Position numbers and translations under genes: made by a program. Below, piece by piece: positions 1 to 8,196 of a stretch of 64,000 bases of DNA (position 1 is the stretch's first letter; each line of letters begins with the position of its first letter). The notes beneath the pieces were generated by a model that was not told the DNA's origin, made no database searches, and saw nothing but the letters and a program-made list of their open reading frames with translations. Origin of the DNA: Cutibacterium porci (GTDB taxonomy: Bacteria; Actinomycetota; Actinomycetes; Propionibacteriales; Propionibacteriaceae); the NCBI RefSeq assembly GCF_009696315.1, contig NZ_VUMG01000004.1, positions 177,330-241,329 on the forward strand. The letters are read 5' to 3'.

Positions 1-83
1 TTGTCGGTCATCCCGGCACCGCCGGTCTCGGGGCCGGCCATGGCGGGCATGCCCTGGGAAGTGATCGAAGTATTTTGATTCAC
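1..83 (-). CDS. N-terminal fragment, probable ClpP protease subunit
   Basis: A reading frame enters from the window edge on the minus strand and begins at a GTG (83-81). An in-frame stop lies upstream, with no other ATG or GTG between. The visible product begins MNQNTSITSQGMPAMAGPE and contains MTDN further on, where an internal ATG could also be the start. The flexible, poorly conserved leader and the position just downstream of tig on the same strand fit ClpP, because tig-clpP-clpX order is common in actinobacteria. Only about 27 residues are visible and no catalytic motif is in the window, so the identity rests on context. No strong ribosome binding site precedes the GTG. Confidence 0.45.
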   Translation of the reverse strand, partial: MNQNTSITSQGMPAMAGPETGGAGMTD

Positions 84-158
84 GAACTCGAATTTACCGT
101 GTGGACACGACAGTTCCAGAGCCTTTCGCGGTCAGCACTGCCGAACACCGTCGTCACG

Positions 159-1460
159 CTACTCGTCAGGGTCATCTTCTAAGCCTTCTGTAGGCCGAGA
201 GGAGATGAGCGCATTGACCCACCGAGCACCCGGGTCGTGGTCGATCAGGGTCGCCTTGATGAGCAGGGAGCACGGCAGAGCAATGAGTGTTCCCAACGCT
301 CCAAATACCCAGCCCCATAAGAGCAAAGATACGAAAGACATCGTCGGAGTCAGCCCGACAGCATCGCCCGCAAATTTCGGCTGAATAATCGACTGGATGA
401 CGAAGTTCAGTACCGAATAGGAGACGACGACAGCGACCGCTGCTACCCAACCGTCGTCGAAAAGCGCCAACAAGGCTGGCGGGATAACGCCGACAATGAA
501 ACCAATATTGGGGATGTAGTTAGTCAGGAAGCTAAACAGTGCCCACACCCCAGCCAGCGGAACTCCGATGATGAGCAAAGCCGCCCAGTCAAACAGCGCA
601 ACGATCAGGCCGAATACTGTCGTCACCAACCAATACTTACGAATTCCGCTAGCAAAGGACTCTAAGGCCACAACGACATCCGGCTTGCGGTTCCCGGCCA
701 TCCGTAGCCGATCATGCATCTGCGGGGTATCCATGACCATAAAGATCATTCCGGTGAGAATGACGATAATCATCGTCACAATGCTGGTGGTATCGGATGC
801 CACTGACGTCACGACCGACATTACTTGTTGAGGGTCAATCTTCTTGAGCCTATCGGTGATGACGTCCTGGGAATACCCAATCTGGCTAGACCAGTGCAGT
901 AGCTGGGTATAGATCTTTTCCATCTGTGGGATGTAACTCTGCAGCTGGCCAATCATCGCGGCCACCGACCACACCATGCCGGCGACACCAGCAGCCAGCA
1001 CAATAATGACGGCGGTGCCAGCTGTGGTAGCCGAGATCCACCTCGGGCACTTGTGCTTCACGAGCCAGGTATGAATCGGGTATGCCGTAATAAGGAGGTT
1101 TAAACCGAAAAACAATGGCGCGATGACACTCGACAGCTCGTGTAGGAAACTCAGCCCCAACCACGCTGCTGCCACTGTAATGAGGACAACAGTCAGCTTA
1201 GGCAAGCCGTGTTTGCTGGTGGCTGTCTCAGCTTTTTCTTGATCGCTCGGCTGGGGTTGAAGCCCGGTTTCAGCCGCCTTTTGCGCGCTTGTTGCGCCAT
1301 GAATGGGCTGTTCCTCGGCTTGCAATTCACCGCGCTCGACCGCACGGGCTGTTGCGATATCGTCAGCCATCATTTGACGCACATTGCGCAATTGACGAGT
1401 GGCGGGGGCAACAGAGATCCGACGTCGAGGTCGTGGGGGGCGCGCGGGGCGTTTAGTCAT
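159..1460 (-). CDS. AI-2E family transporter / PerM-like membrane protein
   Basis: A 433-residue protein. The first ~90 residues are basic and polar (MTKRPARPPRPRRR), followed by hydrophobic segments in the AI-2E exporter/PerM pattern: a pair of helices near residues 95-130, a long soluble helical stretch, and a C-terminal cluster of helices (WLVTTVFGLIVALFDWAALL, FVSLLLWGWVFGALGTLIAL). The family forms inner-membrane proteins of largely uncertain substrate; some export autoinducer-2, others act in ion or pH homeostasis. The start is placed at 1460 rather than at an in-frame ATG 66 bases upstream, because GAGGAAG precedes it by a proper spacing. It lies between tig and the probable clpP on the same strand, with 91 bases to tig. 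The tail is acidic (EDDPDE). The substrate cannot be told from sequence. Confidence 0.8.
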   Translation of the reverse strand: MTKRPARPPRPRRRISVAPATRQLRNVRQMMADDIATARAVERGELQAEEQPIHGATSAQKAAETGLQPQPSDQEKAETATSKHGLPKLTVVLITVAAAWLGLSFLHELSSVIAPLFFGLNLLITAYPIHTWLVKHKCPRWISATTAGTAVIIVLAAGVAGMVWSVAAMIGQLQSYIPQMEKIYTQLLHWSSQIGYSQDVITDRLKKIDPQQVMSVVTSVASDTTSIVTMIIVILTGMIFMVMDTPQMHDRLRMAGNRKPDVVVALESFASGIRKYWLVTTVFGLIVALFDWAALLIIGVPLAGVWALFSFLTNYIPNIGFIVGVIPPALLALFDDGWVAAVAVVVSYSVLNFVIQSIIQPKFAGDAVGLTPTMSFVSLLLWGWVFGALGTLIALPCSLLIKATLIDHDPGARWVNALISSRPTEGLEDDPDE

Positions 1461-1551
1461 TGAGCTTCCTCGGGATTGATGTGAAACCGGCGTCGCGCGG
1501 AATACCCGCACGACGCCGATCATCAACGGATCATGTCGATCCTACGGGACA

Positions 1552-3171
1552 TCACTCAGCTTTATCGCCTTTGGTGGCCGTCTTCTTGGCAGCGGGCTTC
1601 TTAGCGGGGGCCTTCTTAGCTGCCGGTTTGTCGTCAGCCTTTGCCTCGCCAGCCTTCTTCGTGGCTGTCTTCTTGGCGGCGGGCTTCTTAGCAGCAGCCT
1701 TCTTCGTGGTCGTCTTCTTGGAGGCTTCGTCCTCGGCCTTGGTCTCCTCGTCGGCCTCGTCCTCAGTCGTGTCGGCGGAGCCCTTACCGGCCTTATCTGA
1801 ATCCTCAGCCGCAGCGTCCTCAGCGGGCTCGTCGGCGATCGTGCCGTCAGGCTGGATGCGGTCAAGCTCGAGGGTGTTGCCCTTGGAATCAGTGACGGTA
1901 GCGGCACCAACCATGGAAGCCAACGCCTTGCCGCGACGGATCTCCTGCATCCAGTCGGGCAGGTGGTTGTGCTGCATCATGTGCTGCGCCTCCTCCTCGG
2001 GGGAGGTGCCATTCTGCTGAGCCTTGCGGAACAGCAGCTCGGTCAGCTCGTCTTGCTCAACACCGATCTCGTCGTCATCGGCCATCTTGTCGAGGACGAT
2101 CTGAGCCTTGAGGGCATCGAGAGAACGCTTCTCGATCTCGGCCCAGAAGTCATCGGCGTTATCCACCTCTTCCTCGGATTCCTCGAGGTACTCCTCAACG
2201 GTCATACCCGCTTGGGCCAGCTGCTGATTAACCTGCTGACGGCGAGCCTCAAGTTCAGAGTCGATGAGGCGAGTTGGTAGCTCGATGTCAATCTTGGAAA
2301 TGACTTCTTCAAGTACCTTGTCTCGGGCATCAGCAGCCTGATCGAGGCGAGCCATGTTCTCCAGAGCGGTGCGCAAGTCGGCACGCATCTCCTCGACGGT
2401 GTCGAATTGGCTCACCAGCTGGGCGAAGTCGTCGTCAACGGCCGGAAGCTCCTGCTCGCACACCTTGGTGACGGTGACCTTAATGTCGGCATCCTGGCCA
2501 CGCAGCGGGCCACCGACGAGCGTGGAGTGGAACTCGGCGGACTCGCCGGCTTTGAGACCGGTAACGGCCTCATCAAGACCTTCAAGCATGCCCTCAGAGC
2601 CAACTTTGTAGGTGACACCCGACGCAGTGGCGTCGTCAAGAGCTTCGCCGTCACGGCTTCCAGCAAGGTCAATGGTGACGAGATCGCCCTTAGCAGCAGC
2701 GCGCTCGACCTCCGTATTCGTGGCAAAACGCTGACGAAGGGTCTCGACGCGCTCGTTGACGTCTTCGTCGGGCACCTCAACGGCGGGCACCTCAACGGAG
2801 ATCGCGGAAACGTCAGGCAGGTCAAAGTCGGGGCGGACGTCAACCTCGGCAGTGAACTCGACGACCTCACCGTCCTCCAGCTTGGTCACCTCGATCTCGG
2901 GCTGGCCCAGGGGAACGACTGTGTTCTCCTCGATGGCCTTGCCGTAAGCAGCTGGGAGGGCGTCGTTAATAGCCTCCTGAAGGACGACTCCACGGCCAAA
3001 ACGCTGGTCGATGACCGGAGCGGGCACCTTCCCCTTGCGGAAGCCGGGAACGTTCACCTGATTGGCGATGTCCTTATAGGCCTTGTCAAGGCTGGGCTTC
3101 AGTTCATCGAAAGGCATCTCAATCGTGAGCTTCACACGGTTGGTGCTGAGCTTCTCAAGGGTGCTGGGCAC
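1552..3171 (-). CDS. tig: Trigger factor, ribosome-associated chaperone and peptidyl-prolyl isomerase
   Basis: A 539-residue protein. It has the N-terminal ribosome-binding domain (starts VPSTLEKLSTNRVKLTIEMP, with the signature GFRKGKVPAPVIDQRFG near residues 40-57), the FKBP-like isomerase domain (about 155-245) and the helical C-terminal chaperone domain. The GTG start at 3171 is chosen because AGGAGA lies seven bases upstream and the family motif begins right there; the open frame continues upstream for 44 non-homologous codons. After the usual end near residue 460 comes an acidic Glu/Asp stretch and then a Lys/Ala/Pro-rich tail with repeated AAKK and PAAKKTATK units, like histone H1-type tails. 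The tail makes it longer than the ~430-residue E. coli protein. It binds nascent chains at the ribosome exit tunnel. Its neighbour downstream is the AI-2E gene, then probable clpP. Confidence 0.96.
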   Translation of the reverse strand: MPSTLEKLSTNRVKLTIEMPFDELKPSLDKAYKDIANQVNVPGFRKGKVPAPVIDQRFGRGVVLQEAINDALPAAYGKAIEENTVVPLGQPEIEVTKLEDGEVVEFTAEVDVRPDFDLPDVSAISVEVPAVEVPDEDVNERVETLRQRFATNTEVERAAAKGDLVTIDLAGSRDGEALDDATASGVTYKVGSEGMLEGLDEAVTGLKAGESAEFHSTLVGGPLRGQDADIKVTVTKVCEQELPAVDDDFAQLVSQFDTVEEMRADLRTALENMARLDQAADARDKVLEEVISKIDIELPTRLIDSELEARRQQVNQQLAQAGMTVEEYLEESEEEVDNADDFWAEIEKRSLDALKAQIVLDKMADDDEIGVEQDELTELLFRKAQQNGTSPEEEAQHMMQHNHLPDWMQEIRRGKALASMVGAATVTDSKGNTLELDRIQPDGTIADEPAEDAAAEDSDKAGKGSADTTEDEADEETKAEDEASKKTTTKKAAAKKPAAKKTATKKAGEAKADDKPAAKKAPAKKPAAKKTATKGDKAE

Positions 3172-3462
3172 GAAGTTTCTCCTGTGGTTCCGATTCTGTC
3201 GTCCCCGGTGAGGGGAACACACATTCCACCCGATTCTAGCGATGCAGTAGCCCCCAAGCCAGTGGAAGGTTTCTACCCAGAGACGGCACCCGCTCAGGGG
3301 CAAGGTCCACTATCCCGAAAAACTACCTCTAGCAGCGCGTTATGGCCTCGTCGATCTCACCCAAACCCATGCTCACCCAAACCCATGGAGAACACCGGCT
3401 GCCGGTCACCGATGATGCGGGTGAGGCCATCGACACGAATCGTGAGCAATAACCGATCCACC

Positions 3463-3978
3463 TCATACACCGGCCTGTTTCTTCCACTTCCTCATCTTGG
3501 TGCGAAACGTCGTAAACGGCGCAACTGTGTTGATATGCACCCATTTCCACACTGGCCACGCTGACGGCGTCGATGATGCCCAAGCCCGCCGCCCTGGCTC
3601 AAATAACTCTTCCTCCGTAAGACTATTAACAAGGTGGACGACCTCGCCAAGCATAGTTGTAAACCGATCAATTAATTCTTCAGCTGAGCTCTCCTCCCAG
3701 CGCTGATAAAATGCGTCATACAAATCACCCAACTGATTCCATCGAAAACCGGGGGCAGGAGTCACCACCTCAGCGCCAGCGTGTTCCTCACGTTCCCAGC
3801 TGAGCAGCAGCCCCATCCAGCCAAGCTGATACGCAATCATTTGACGGGGCGTGCGATCAACACCATCCACCAGCCGATCCCAGCCGCCGACAGGAACATC
3901 CGCAAATTCACCTATAAAAAGATCGCCACGCTTGGCAATCTCGGCAGCCAGCTCAGCGCCAGACTCATAGGATCTCAC
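3463..3978 (-). CDS. ClbS/DfsB family four-helix bundle protein (DUF1706)
   Basis: About 171 residues. Family features visible are an N-terminal helix with AAEIAKRGDLFIGEF, the central MIAYQLGWMGLLLSWERE (DinB-like helix) and the C-terminal WPVWKWVHINTVAPFTTFRT, a near-invariant ending of ClbS/DfsB proteins. Family members include ClbS, a cyclopropane hydrolase giving colibactin self-resistance, and DfsB; most are uncharacterised. The frame begins at an ATG (4008), but GGGGGGAAG sits just before GTG codons at 3987 and 3978; I favour 3978. It is a single gene upstream of tig, with about 290 bases of non-coding sequence between them. No colibactin-like cluster is nearby, so the substrate is unknown. 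Confidence 0.8.
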   Translation of the reverse strand: MRSYESGAELAAEIAKRGDLFIGEFADVPVGGWDRLVDGVDRTPRQMIAYQLGWMGLLLSWEREEHAGAEVVTPAPGFRWNQLGDLYDAFYQRWEESSAEELIDRFTTMLGEVVHLVNSLTEEELFEPGRRAWASSTPSAWPVWKWVHINTVAPFTTFRTKMRKWKKQAGV

Positions 3979-4162
3979 CGTACACACTTCCCCCCGAACG
4001 CGAGCCATTCTTAGTGAGCTAATTCTAACGTGAAGTCCTGCGGGTCGGAAAGATTCTTGAAAATGGGACTATAGGACAAAAGGTGTTGCTCTCGTGCGTG
4101 GTTTTCGTTGTGTTTGCACCGGATTAGCAGTGTTGACGTTGGTGGGGCCAGGTTTGGGCGGG

Positions 4163-4366
4163 ATGAACACTCCCGAATGTCCGGTATGCGCGGCGGTGAT
4201 GACCCGGCATGGCAAGACCCGTGGTGGGGCCAAGCGGTGGCGCGGTCGTAGTTGTCACGTCTCCCGGGTTGGTCATGTTAACTCAAGCGCCAAACATCTT
4301 GGACTGGCTGTTGGGCGCGGGTCGTCAGGCTGATATGTCTGGAGCTAGTAGGACCTTTCGGCCGCA
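4163..4366 (+). pseudogene. Decayed IS1249/IS256-like transposase N-terminus
   Basis: The frame from 4163 reads MNTPECPVCAAVMTRHGKTR then GGAKRWRGRSC, the N-terminal zinc ribbon of IS1249-type transposases. In the second cysteine pair the first Cys is Gly, which breaks the ribbon. Homology then moves to another frame (ILDWLLGAGRQADMSGASRT, about 4288-4350), matching the family's next segment, so there is at least one frameshift. The rest of the transposase and both inverted repeats are missing. It lies beside tRNA-Gly at the left boundary of the accessory region and records past mobile-element activity. The IS family assignment is from memory of the consensus. Confidence 0.6.
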
Positions 4367-4380
4367 GCCTTTTTTCTCAA

Positions 4381-4524
4381 ATCTACATGCTCAAATTTCT
4401 GCACCCGGATCGAGACCGGTGGCGGAAGCATGTAGCGCACCTCGATGATCTTTTCGCACGATACGCAGACTCGATCAACTTATCCCGAATGCCCACCAAC
4501 TGGCGCGACGTGTTCGAAGCCTAG
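4381..4524 (+). pseudogene. C-terminal remnant of an Abi-like (AbiD/AbiF) protein
   Basis: An open stretch of 47 codons ends at TAG (4522-4524) and has no start of its own. It reads YMLKFLHPDRDRWRKHVAHL then LFARYADSINLSRMPTNWRD. The closing pattern, an aliphatic residue then RMP-NW followed by the end of the protein, is typical of the C-terminus of Abi family proteins, which act in abortive phage infection in Gram-positive bacteria. It abuts the transposase fragment and is probably what remained after an insertion and deletion. The call rests on a short motif only; another helical protein is possible. Confidence 0.4.
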
Positions 4525-4737
4525 CGGCATGCACTCCAGCGCGCTCATTAATCCATCATGTAGAAGCCGCATTCGTAGCCGTCTGCGTCGAGGGCCGATG
4601 CGTCACATGCGGGTTTTGGACCTGGATAAGCCTGTCGATGAAGCGTCCTGTCCTGCGCCCATGTATTGGATCAGTCCGCGCCCGACCATCCTGCTACGTG
4701 GAGCATGGCTTGGTATTTCTTCACCGAGGACGTTGAG

Positions 4738-4808
4738 AGCGGATGACGGGAATCGAACCCGCGTAGCCAGTTTGGAAGACTGGGGCTCTACCATTGAGCT
4801 ACATCCGC
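4738..4808 (-). tRNA. tRNA-Gly (anticodon TCC)
   Basis: On the minus strand the acceptor halves GCGGATG and CATCCGC pair over 7 bp with discriminator T. The D arm GCTCAATGGTAGAGC, the anticodon arm CCAGT-CTTCCAA-ACTGG and the T arm GCGGGTTCGATTCCCGT follow. The loop places TCC as the anticodon. CCA is not encoded. Its 3' end faces the transposase and Abi remnants; its 5' end faces the repeat-bearing leader of the defence-like operon. Confidence 0.95.
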
Positions 4809-4870
4809 GCATCCCCGAAGGGACCTCGACAGCATACATGGAATGACCGTCGGCGTCACATTAGCAGCGA

Positions 4871-4976
4871 AAGGGTGTACCACCGAGCAGCGCGACGATC
4901 TACCACTGCGCAGCGCGACGATGTACCACTGCGCAGCGCGACGATGTACCACTGCGCAGCGCGACGATGTGCCACA
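4871..4976 (+). repeat. 23-bp tandem repeat, about 4.5 copies
   Basis: Four consecutive 23-bp units (4885-4907, 4908-4930, 4931-4953, 4954-4976) share the core GCAGCGCGACGATGTACCAC with one to four changes per copy. A partial fifth copy lies at 4871-4884. There are no spacers, so this is not a CRISPR array. The unit length is not a multiple of three, and the frames crossing it resemble no protein, so it is non-coding. It starts about 65 bases from tRNA-Gly and ends about 340 bases before the start of the helicase operon. Confidence 0.9.
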
Positions 4977-5031
4977 ACCACCCGTCAGCGTGCGACATAT
5001 CACCAGGCCACACGATTCCCATGATGTGACC

Positions 5032-5043
5032 TCACCATGGTGA
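5032..5043. promoter_or_regulatory. 12-bp perfect palindrome upstream of the defence-like operon
   Basis: TCACCATGGTGA is a perfect palindrome in the non-coding leader between the tandem repeat and the first operon gene. A DNA-binding dimer site is possible; no regulator gene is adjacent. Confidence 0.35.
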
Positions 5044-5098
5044 AGAGACGTGCAATCTGCGAGTCATCGACGTGCCTGTCGGCCTCGTCTGCCTCATG

Positions 5099-5112
5099 GT
5101 GACCGGGGTCAC
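5099..5112. promoter_or_regulatory. GTGACC-N2-GGTCAC inverted repeat
   Basis: Six-base arms GTGACC and GGTCAC separated by GG form an exact dyad about 210 bases before the operon's first start codon. GTGACC also occurs just before the palindrome at 5032, so the two sites share a half-site sequence. This suggests an operator, but it is only a pattern. Confidence 0.35.
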
Positions 5113-5198
5113 ATCACGTCGGCCGAGCACGGATCAACTCGCAACCAATCATTGACCCCCGACAAGCGGTTACCCGCTGTTGATATATCGTACCCATG

Positions 5199-5222
5199 CG
5201 ACCGCCGTCATGACGGCGGTCG
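5199..5222. promoter_or_regulatory. 24-bp perfect palindrome in the operon leader
   Basis: Positions 5199-5222 read the same on both strands without interruption: arm CGACCGCCGTCA, then its exact complement. It lies about 100 bases upstream of the first helicase start and just after an AT-rich patch (TTGATATATCG, around 5180-5190), which could hold a -10 element. It could be an operator, or fold in RNA as a strong hairpin that attenuates read-through. There is no T-run after it, so a plain terminator is less likely. Confidence 0.5.
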
Positions 5223-5319
5223 TCAGCGCAGAAAGTGGCCCGACTCCGCCCGACCGACGGTAGATGTGTTGTCATCAGTGCCGGAACAGGCGGTAGCAAC
5301 CACAAGGATGGAGTTGACT

Positions 5320-8196
5320 ATGCCAATCACCGTCGCGCCAGGTTCGGTCGTGCTGGTGCGTGACGAAGAGTGGCTCGTCAGCACTGTTGAGCACACCGAC
5401 GATGGACAACTCCTGACGGTGCAGGGCTTGTCAGACCTCGTCCGTGGCACTACGGCGACGTTTTATGACCAGCTGGACACCATCGTCCCGCTGGACCCGC
5501 ATGACGCGACCCCGGTAGCCGACGCGTCCCCGCACTATCGGGACGCGCGACTCTGGTTGGAAGCGACGCTTCGCAAGACCCCGATTCCCCTCGGCGAGCC
5601 CACCTTGGCCGCCAGCCAGTATGCGTTGGCTAAGCGTCTGCGATACCAATACTCGGCGGTACAGCAGGCCCTCGATCCAAAGAACCTGCAACCACGCATC
5701 CTCCTGGCAGACGCGGTAGGCCTGGGCAAGACGATCGAGATTGGGATGATCCTCTCCGAACTCATCCGTCGGGGCCGTGGCGAACGCATCCTCATTGTGT
5801 GTCCCCGTCACGTGCTGGAACAGATGCAAAACGAAATGTGGAGTCGCTTCGCAATCCCCTTCGTGCGTCTCGACTCCGTCGGTCTGCAGCGCGTCAAGCA
5901 GAAGATACCCGCCAACCGCAACCCGTTTAGCTGGTACAAGCGCGTCATCATCTCGATGGACACCCTCAAGCAGGACCGCTTCGCCCACGACCTCCACCGT
6001 CACGAATGGAACGCCGTCGTCATCGACGAGTCCCACAATGTCACCGGTGACACCACCCAGAACAACCGTCTTGCCCGAACCCTGGCACCCAATACTGACG
6101 CCCTCATCTTGGCCTCCGCGACCCCACACAACGGCAACCGGAAATCCTTCGCCGAGCTCATTAGGCTGCTGGAGCCCACCGCCGTCAGCCCGCATGGTGA
6201 CCTCGACAAAGACGACCTCAAGCGTCTCGTGAAGCGACGCCACCGCAACGACCCCGAAGTGTCCAGTGTCGCCGGGGCCGATTGGGCCGAACGTAAACCA
6301 CCGCAAAACCTTCTGGTCAGCGCCACCGCAGCCGAGGACGCCGTCGCCGACGAATTAGACCGGGTCTGGCTGCATCCCGCCGGTTCGTCCCCCTACAGCG
6401 GCGCAGCCTCCGCCCTCTTCCCGTGGACTATCGCTAAGGCCTTTTTGTCCTCCCCAGCTGCGTTGCGTCAGACCATCAGCGAGCGCCGCCGCCGCATCAC
6501 TGCGCACCCCGTGACGCCGGATCAGCAGCTCGAAATCGAAGCGCTGGATCGATTGAACGACTTAAACGACGCCGCTTTCAATTCATCAGCCAAATACGAC
6601 GAATTAGTGCGCTACCTACGCAGTATTGGCATAGATCGGCGTCGACCAGAGCGAGCCGTCGTCTTCGCTGAACGAGTCGCCACCCTGCACTGGCTGCGTG
6701 ATCGTCTCCTCGACGACCTCTCCCTGCCCGCCGACCACGTCGCCGTACTGCACGGTGGTCTCAGCGACACCGAACAACAGCAGATCGTCGAATCTTTCAA
6801 GCAGTCAAACTCCCCCATCCGCGTGCTCGTCACCGGCGACGTCGCCAGTGAGGGCGTCAACCTGCACCAGCAATGCCACGAGCTCATCCACTTCGACATC
6901 CCCTGGAGTCTCATCCGTATTGAGCAACGCAATGGCCGCATCGACCGATACGGGCAGCGTCACTCCCCACACATCACGACGTTGCTGTTGGAGCCGTCGA
7001 GCCCGAGTTTCCGCGGTGATCTTCGGGTGCTGTCGCGTCTACTCAAGCGCGAGCAGGAGGCACACGAGGCACTTGGCGACGCTGCCAGCCTCATGGGCCG
7101 CTACAGCGCCAGCGCCGAGGAGGAGGACATCAAACAGGTTCTGGCAGGCCACAGAGATTTCAACGACGTTGTCAAGAGCGTCGATGAGCTATCACCCGAG
7201 GATTCCCTAGCCTGCCTCCTGGCCACCCTCAACGCGCCGGTTGACGATGAGCCGCCGTCAGCCGAGTTCACTGAGCCGAGCCCGCTGTACCCCCGGCCCG
7301 TCGACTTCCTGCGTGAAGCGTTGGAGGCCTACTACACCACACCGTCAGCAGCCCCGACGGATAGCGGTCGCGGTGGCGGAGTTTCGTGGCGAGATCACGG
7401 CGACGGCATCGTCGAGTTCGTCCCGCCTGCGGACCTGCGACAGCGCTTGGAAGTACTACCGCAAAGCTACCTGCGAGACCGCCACGTGCTTGAGCGGTTC
7501 TCGCTAGCTACAGACGAGACGGTCGCTCAGGAGCAGCTTGCCCGAGCTCTCACTGACGATTCCGACAGTTCCTGGCCTGAGGCTCACTACCTGAGCCCCC
7601 TGCACCCAGTGTTGGACTGGGCCGCTGATCGAGCGCTGTCGAAGCTGTCGCGCAACGCCGTCTATGTGGTGCGTGGCACGGTCGACTTACCTACTGTCTT
7701 GGCCGTTGGCACTGTCACGGATCGGCGCGGACTCGTGGTAGCGGCGAGCTGGATGTGCATCAGGTTCCTCAATCCCGAAAAACTAACATCCCCGTACATC
7801 ACCATGCACACCTCGTCAGCTGATATGCTCGCTGAGGTTGGCATTGGCGCTGATATGTCTAATCCCGGCCCCGTTGCGCGGCCCGATGATCTCAAACCCT
7901 TAGTGACACGCGCCATGAACGCAGCGGACGAGGAGCTGACGTCCATGTTCAAGGCTGCCAAAGAGAATACCCAAACCCGGATCGCCGCATGGAACCGTAA
8001 GACCGTCGCATGGCAGGAGGACTCGCAGACCCTCATCCCCAACCATGCCCTTCGTGTCCGGCGGACCTCCGTCGAGGAGGAGAAGCAGCTCATCGCCGAC
8101 ATGGAGCCACAGCAGAAGCTGGCGCGACCCTTGCTCGTCGTCGTGCCGCAGACCGTCCCGACCGTTCATGAGGAGCGTGCCCATGCCAAGCAGTGA
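5320..8196 (+). CDS. SNF2-type superfamily 2 helicase, DrmD-like (first gene of defence-like operon)
   Basis: A 958-residue protein. Helicase motifs run in order: Walker A ADAVGLGKT (K at about 137), DESH motif II (236-239), SATPHNG motif III (about 266), then the second RecA domain with GDVASEGVNLH and EQRNGRIDRYGQ (535-546). This is the RapA/SNF2-like layout of DrmD, the helicase of class 1 DISARM anti-phage systems. About 400 residues follow the motor, with no domain I can name. The start at 5320 is preferred over the far-upstream open frame because GGATGGAG precedes it by six bases; an ATG at 5308 is also possible. Its last 14 bases overlap the methyltransferase gene, which implies coupled translation. 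It probably translocates on double-stranded DNA and may act as a general SNF2 remodeller; the DrmD link is inferred from motif type plus neighbours. Confidence 0.85.
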   Translation: MPITVAPGSVVLVRDEEWLVSTVEHTDDGQLLTVQGLSDLVRGTTATFYDQLDTIVPLDPHDATPVADASPHYRDARLWLEATLRKTPIPLGEPTLAASQYALAKRLRYQYSAVQQALDPKNLQPRILLADAVGLGKTIEIGMILSELIRRGRGERILIVCPRHVLEQMQNEMWSRFAIPFVRLDSVGLQRVKQKIPANRNPFSWYKRVIISMDTLKQDRFAHDLHRHEWNAVVIDESHNVTGDTTQNNRLARTLAPNTDALILASATPHNGNRKSFAELIRLLEPTAVSPHGDLDKDDLKRLVKRRHRNDPEVSSVAGADWAERKPPQNLLVSATAAEDAVADELDRVWLHPAGSSPYSGAASALFPWTIAKAFLSSPAALRQTISERRRRITAHPVTPDQQLEIEALDRLNDLNDAAFNSSAKYDELVRYLRSIGIDRRRPERAVVFAERVATLHWLRDRLLDDLSLPADHVAVLHGGLSDTEQQQIVESFKQSNSPIRVLVTGDVASEGVNLHQQCHELIHFDIPWSLIRIEQRNGRIDRYGQRHSPHITTLLLEPSSPSFRGDLRVLSRLLKREQEAHEALGDAASLMGRYSASAEEEDIKQVLAGHRDFNDVVKSVDELSPEDSLACLLATLNAPVDDEPPSAEFTEPSPLYPRPVDFLREALEAYYTTPSAAPTDSGRGGGVSWRDHGDGIVEFVPPADLRQRLEVLPQSYLRDRHVLERFSLATDETVAQEQLARALTDDSDSSWPEAHYLSPLHPVLDWAADRALSKLSRNAVYVVRGTVDLPTVLAVGTVTDRRGLVVAASWMCIRFLNPEKLTSPYITMHTSSADMLAEVGIGADMSNPGPVARPDDLKPLVTRAMNAADEELTSMFKAAKENTQTRIAAWNRKTVAWQEDSQTLIPNHALRVRRTSVEEEKQLIADMEPQQKLARPLLVVVPQTVPTVHEERAHAKQ

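Noticed and set aside
2407..3564. 385-residue plus-strand frame
   Set aside because: It is antisense to trigger factor in its whole length, with no family motif or ribosome binding site.
4163..4366. Intact insertion sequence
   Set aside because: Most of the transposase is missing, the zinc ribbon is broken, and no inverted repeats were seen.
4871..4976. CRISPR array
   Set aside because: The 23-bp units are directly adjacent with no spacers and no cas genes nearby.
5431..6306. 291-residue minus-strand frame
   Set aside because: Antisense shadow of the SNF2 helicase, typical of GC-rich coding sequence.
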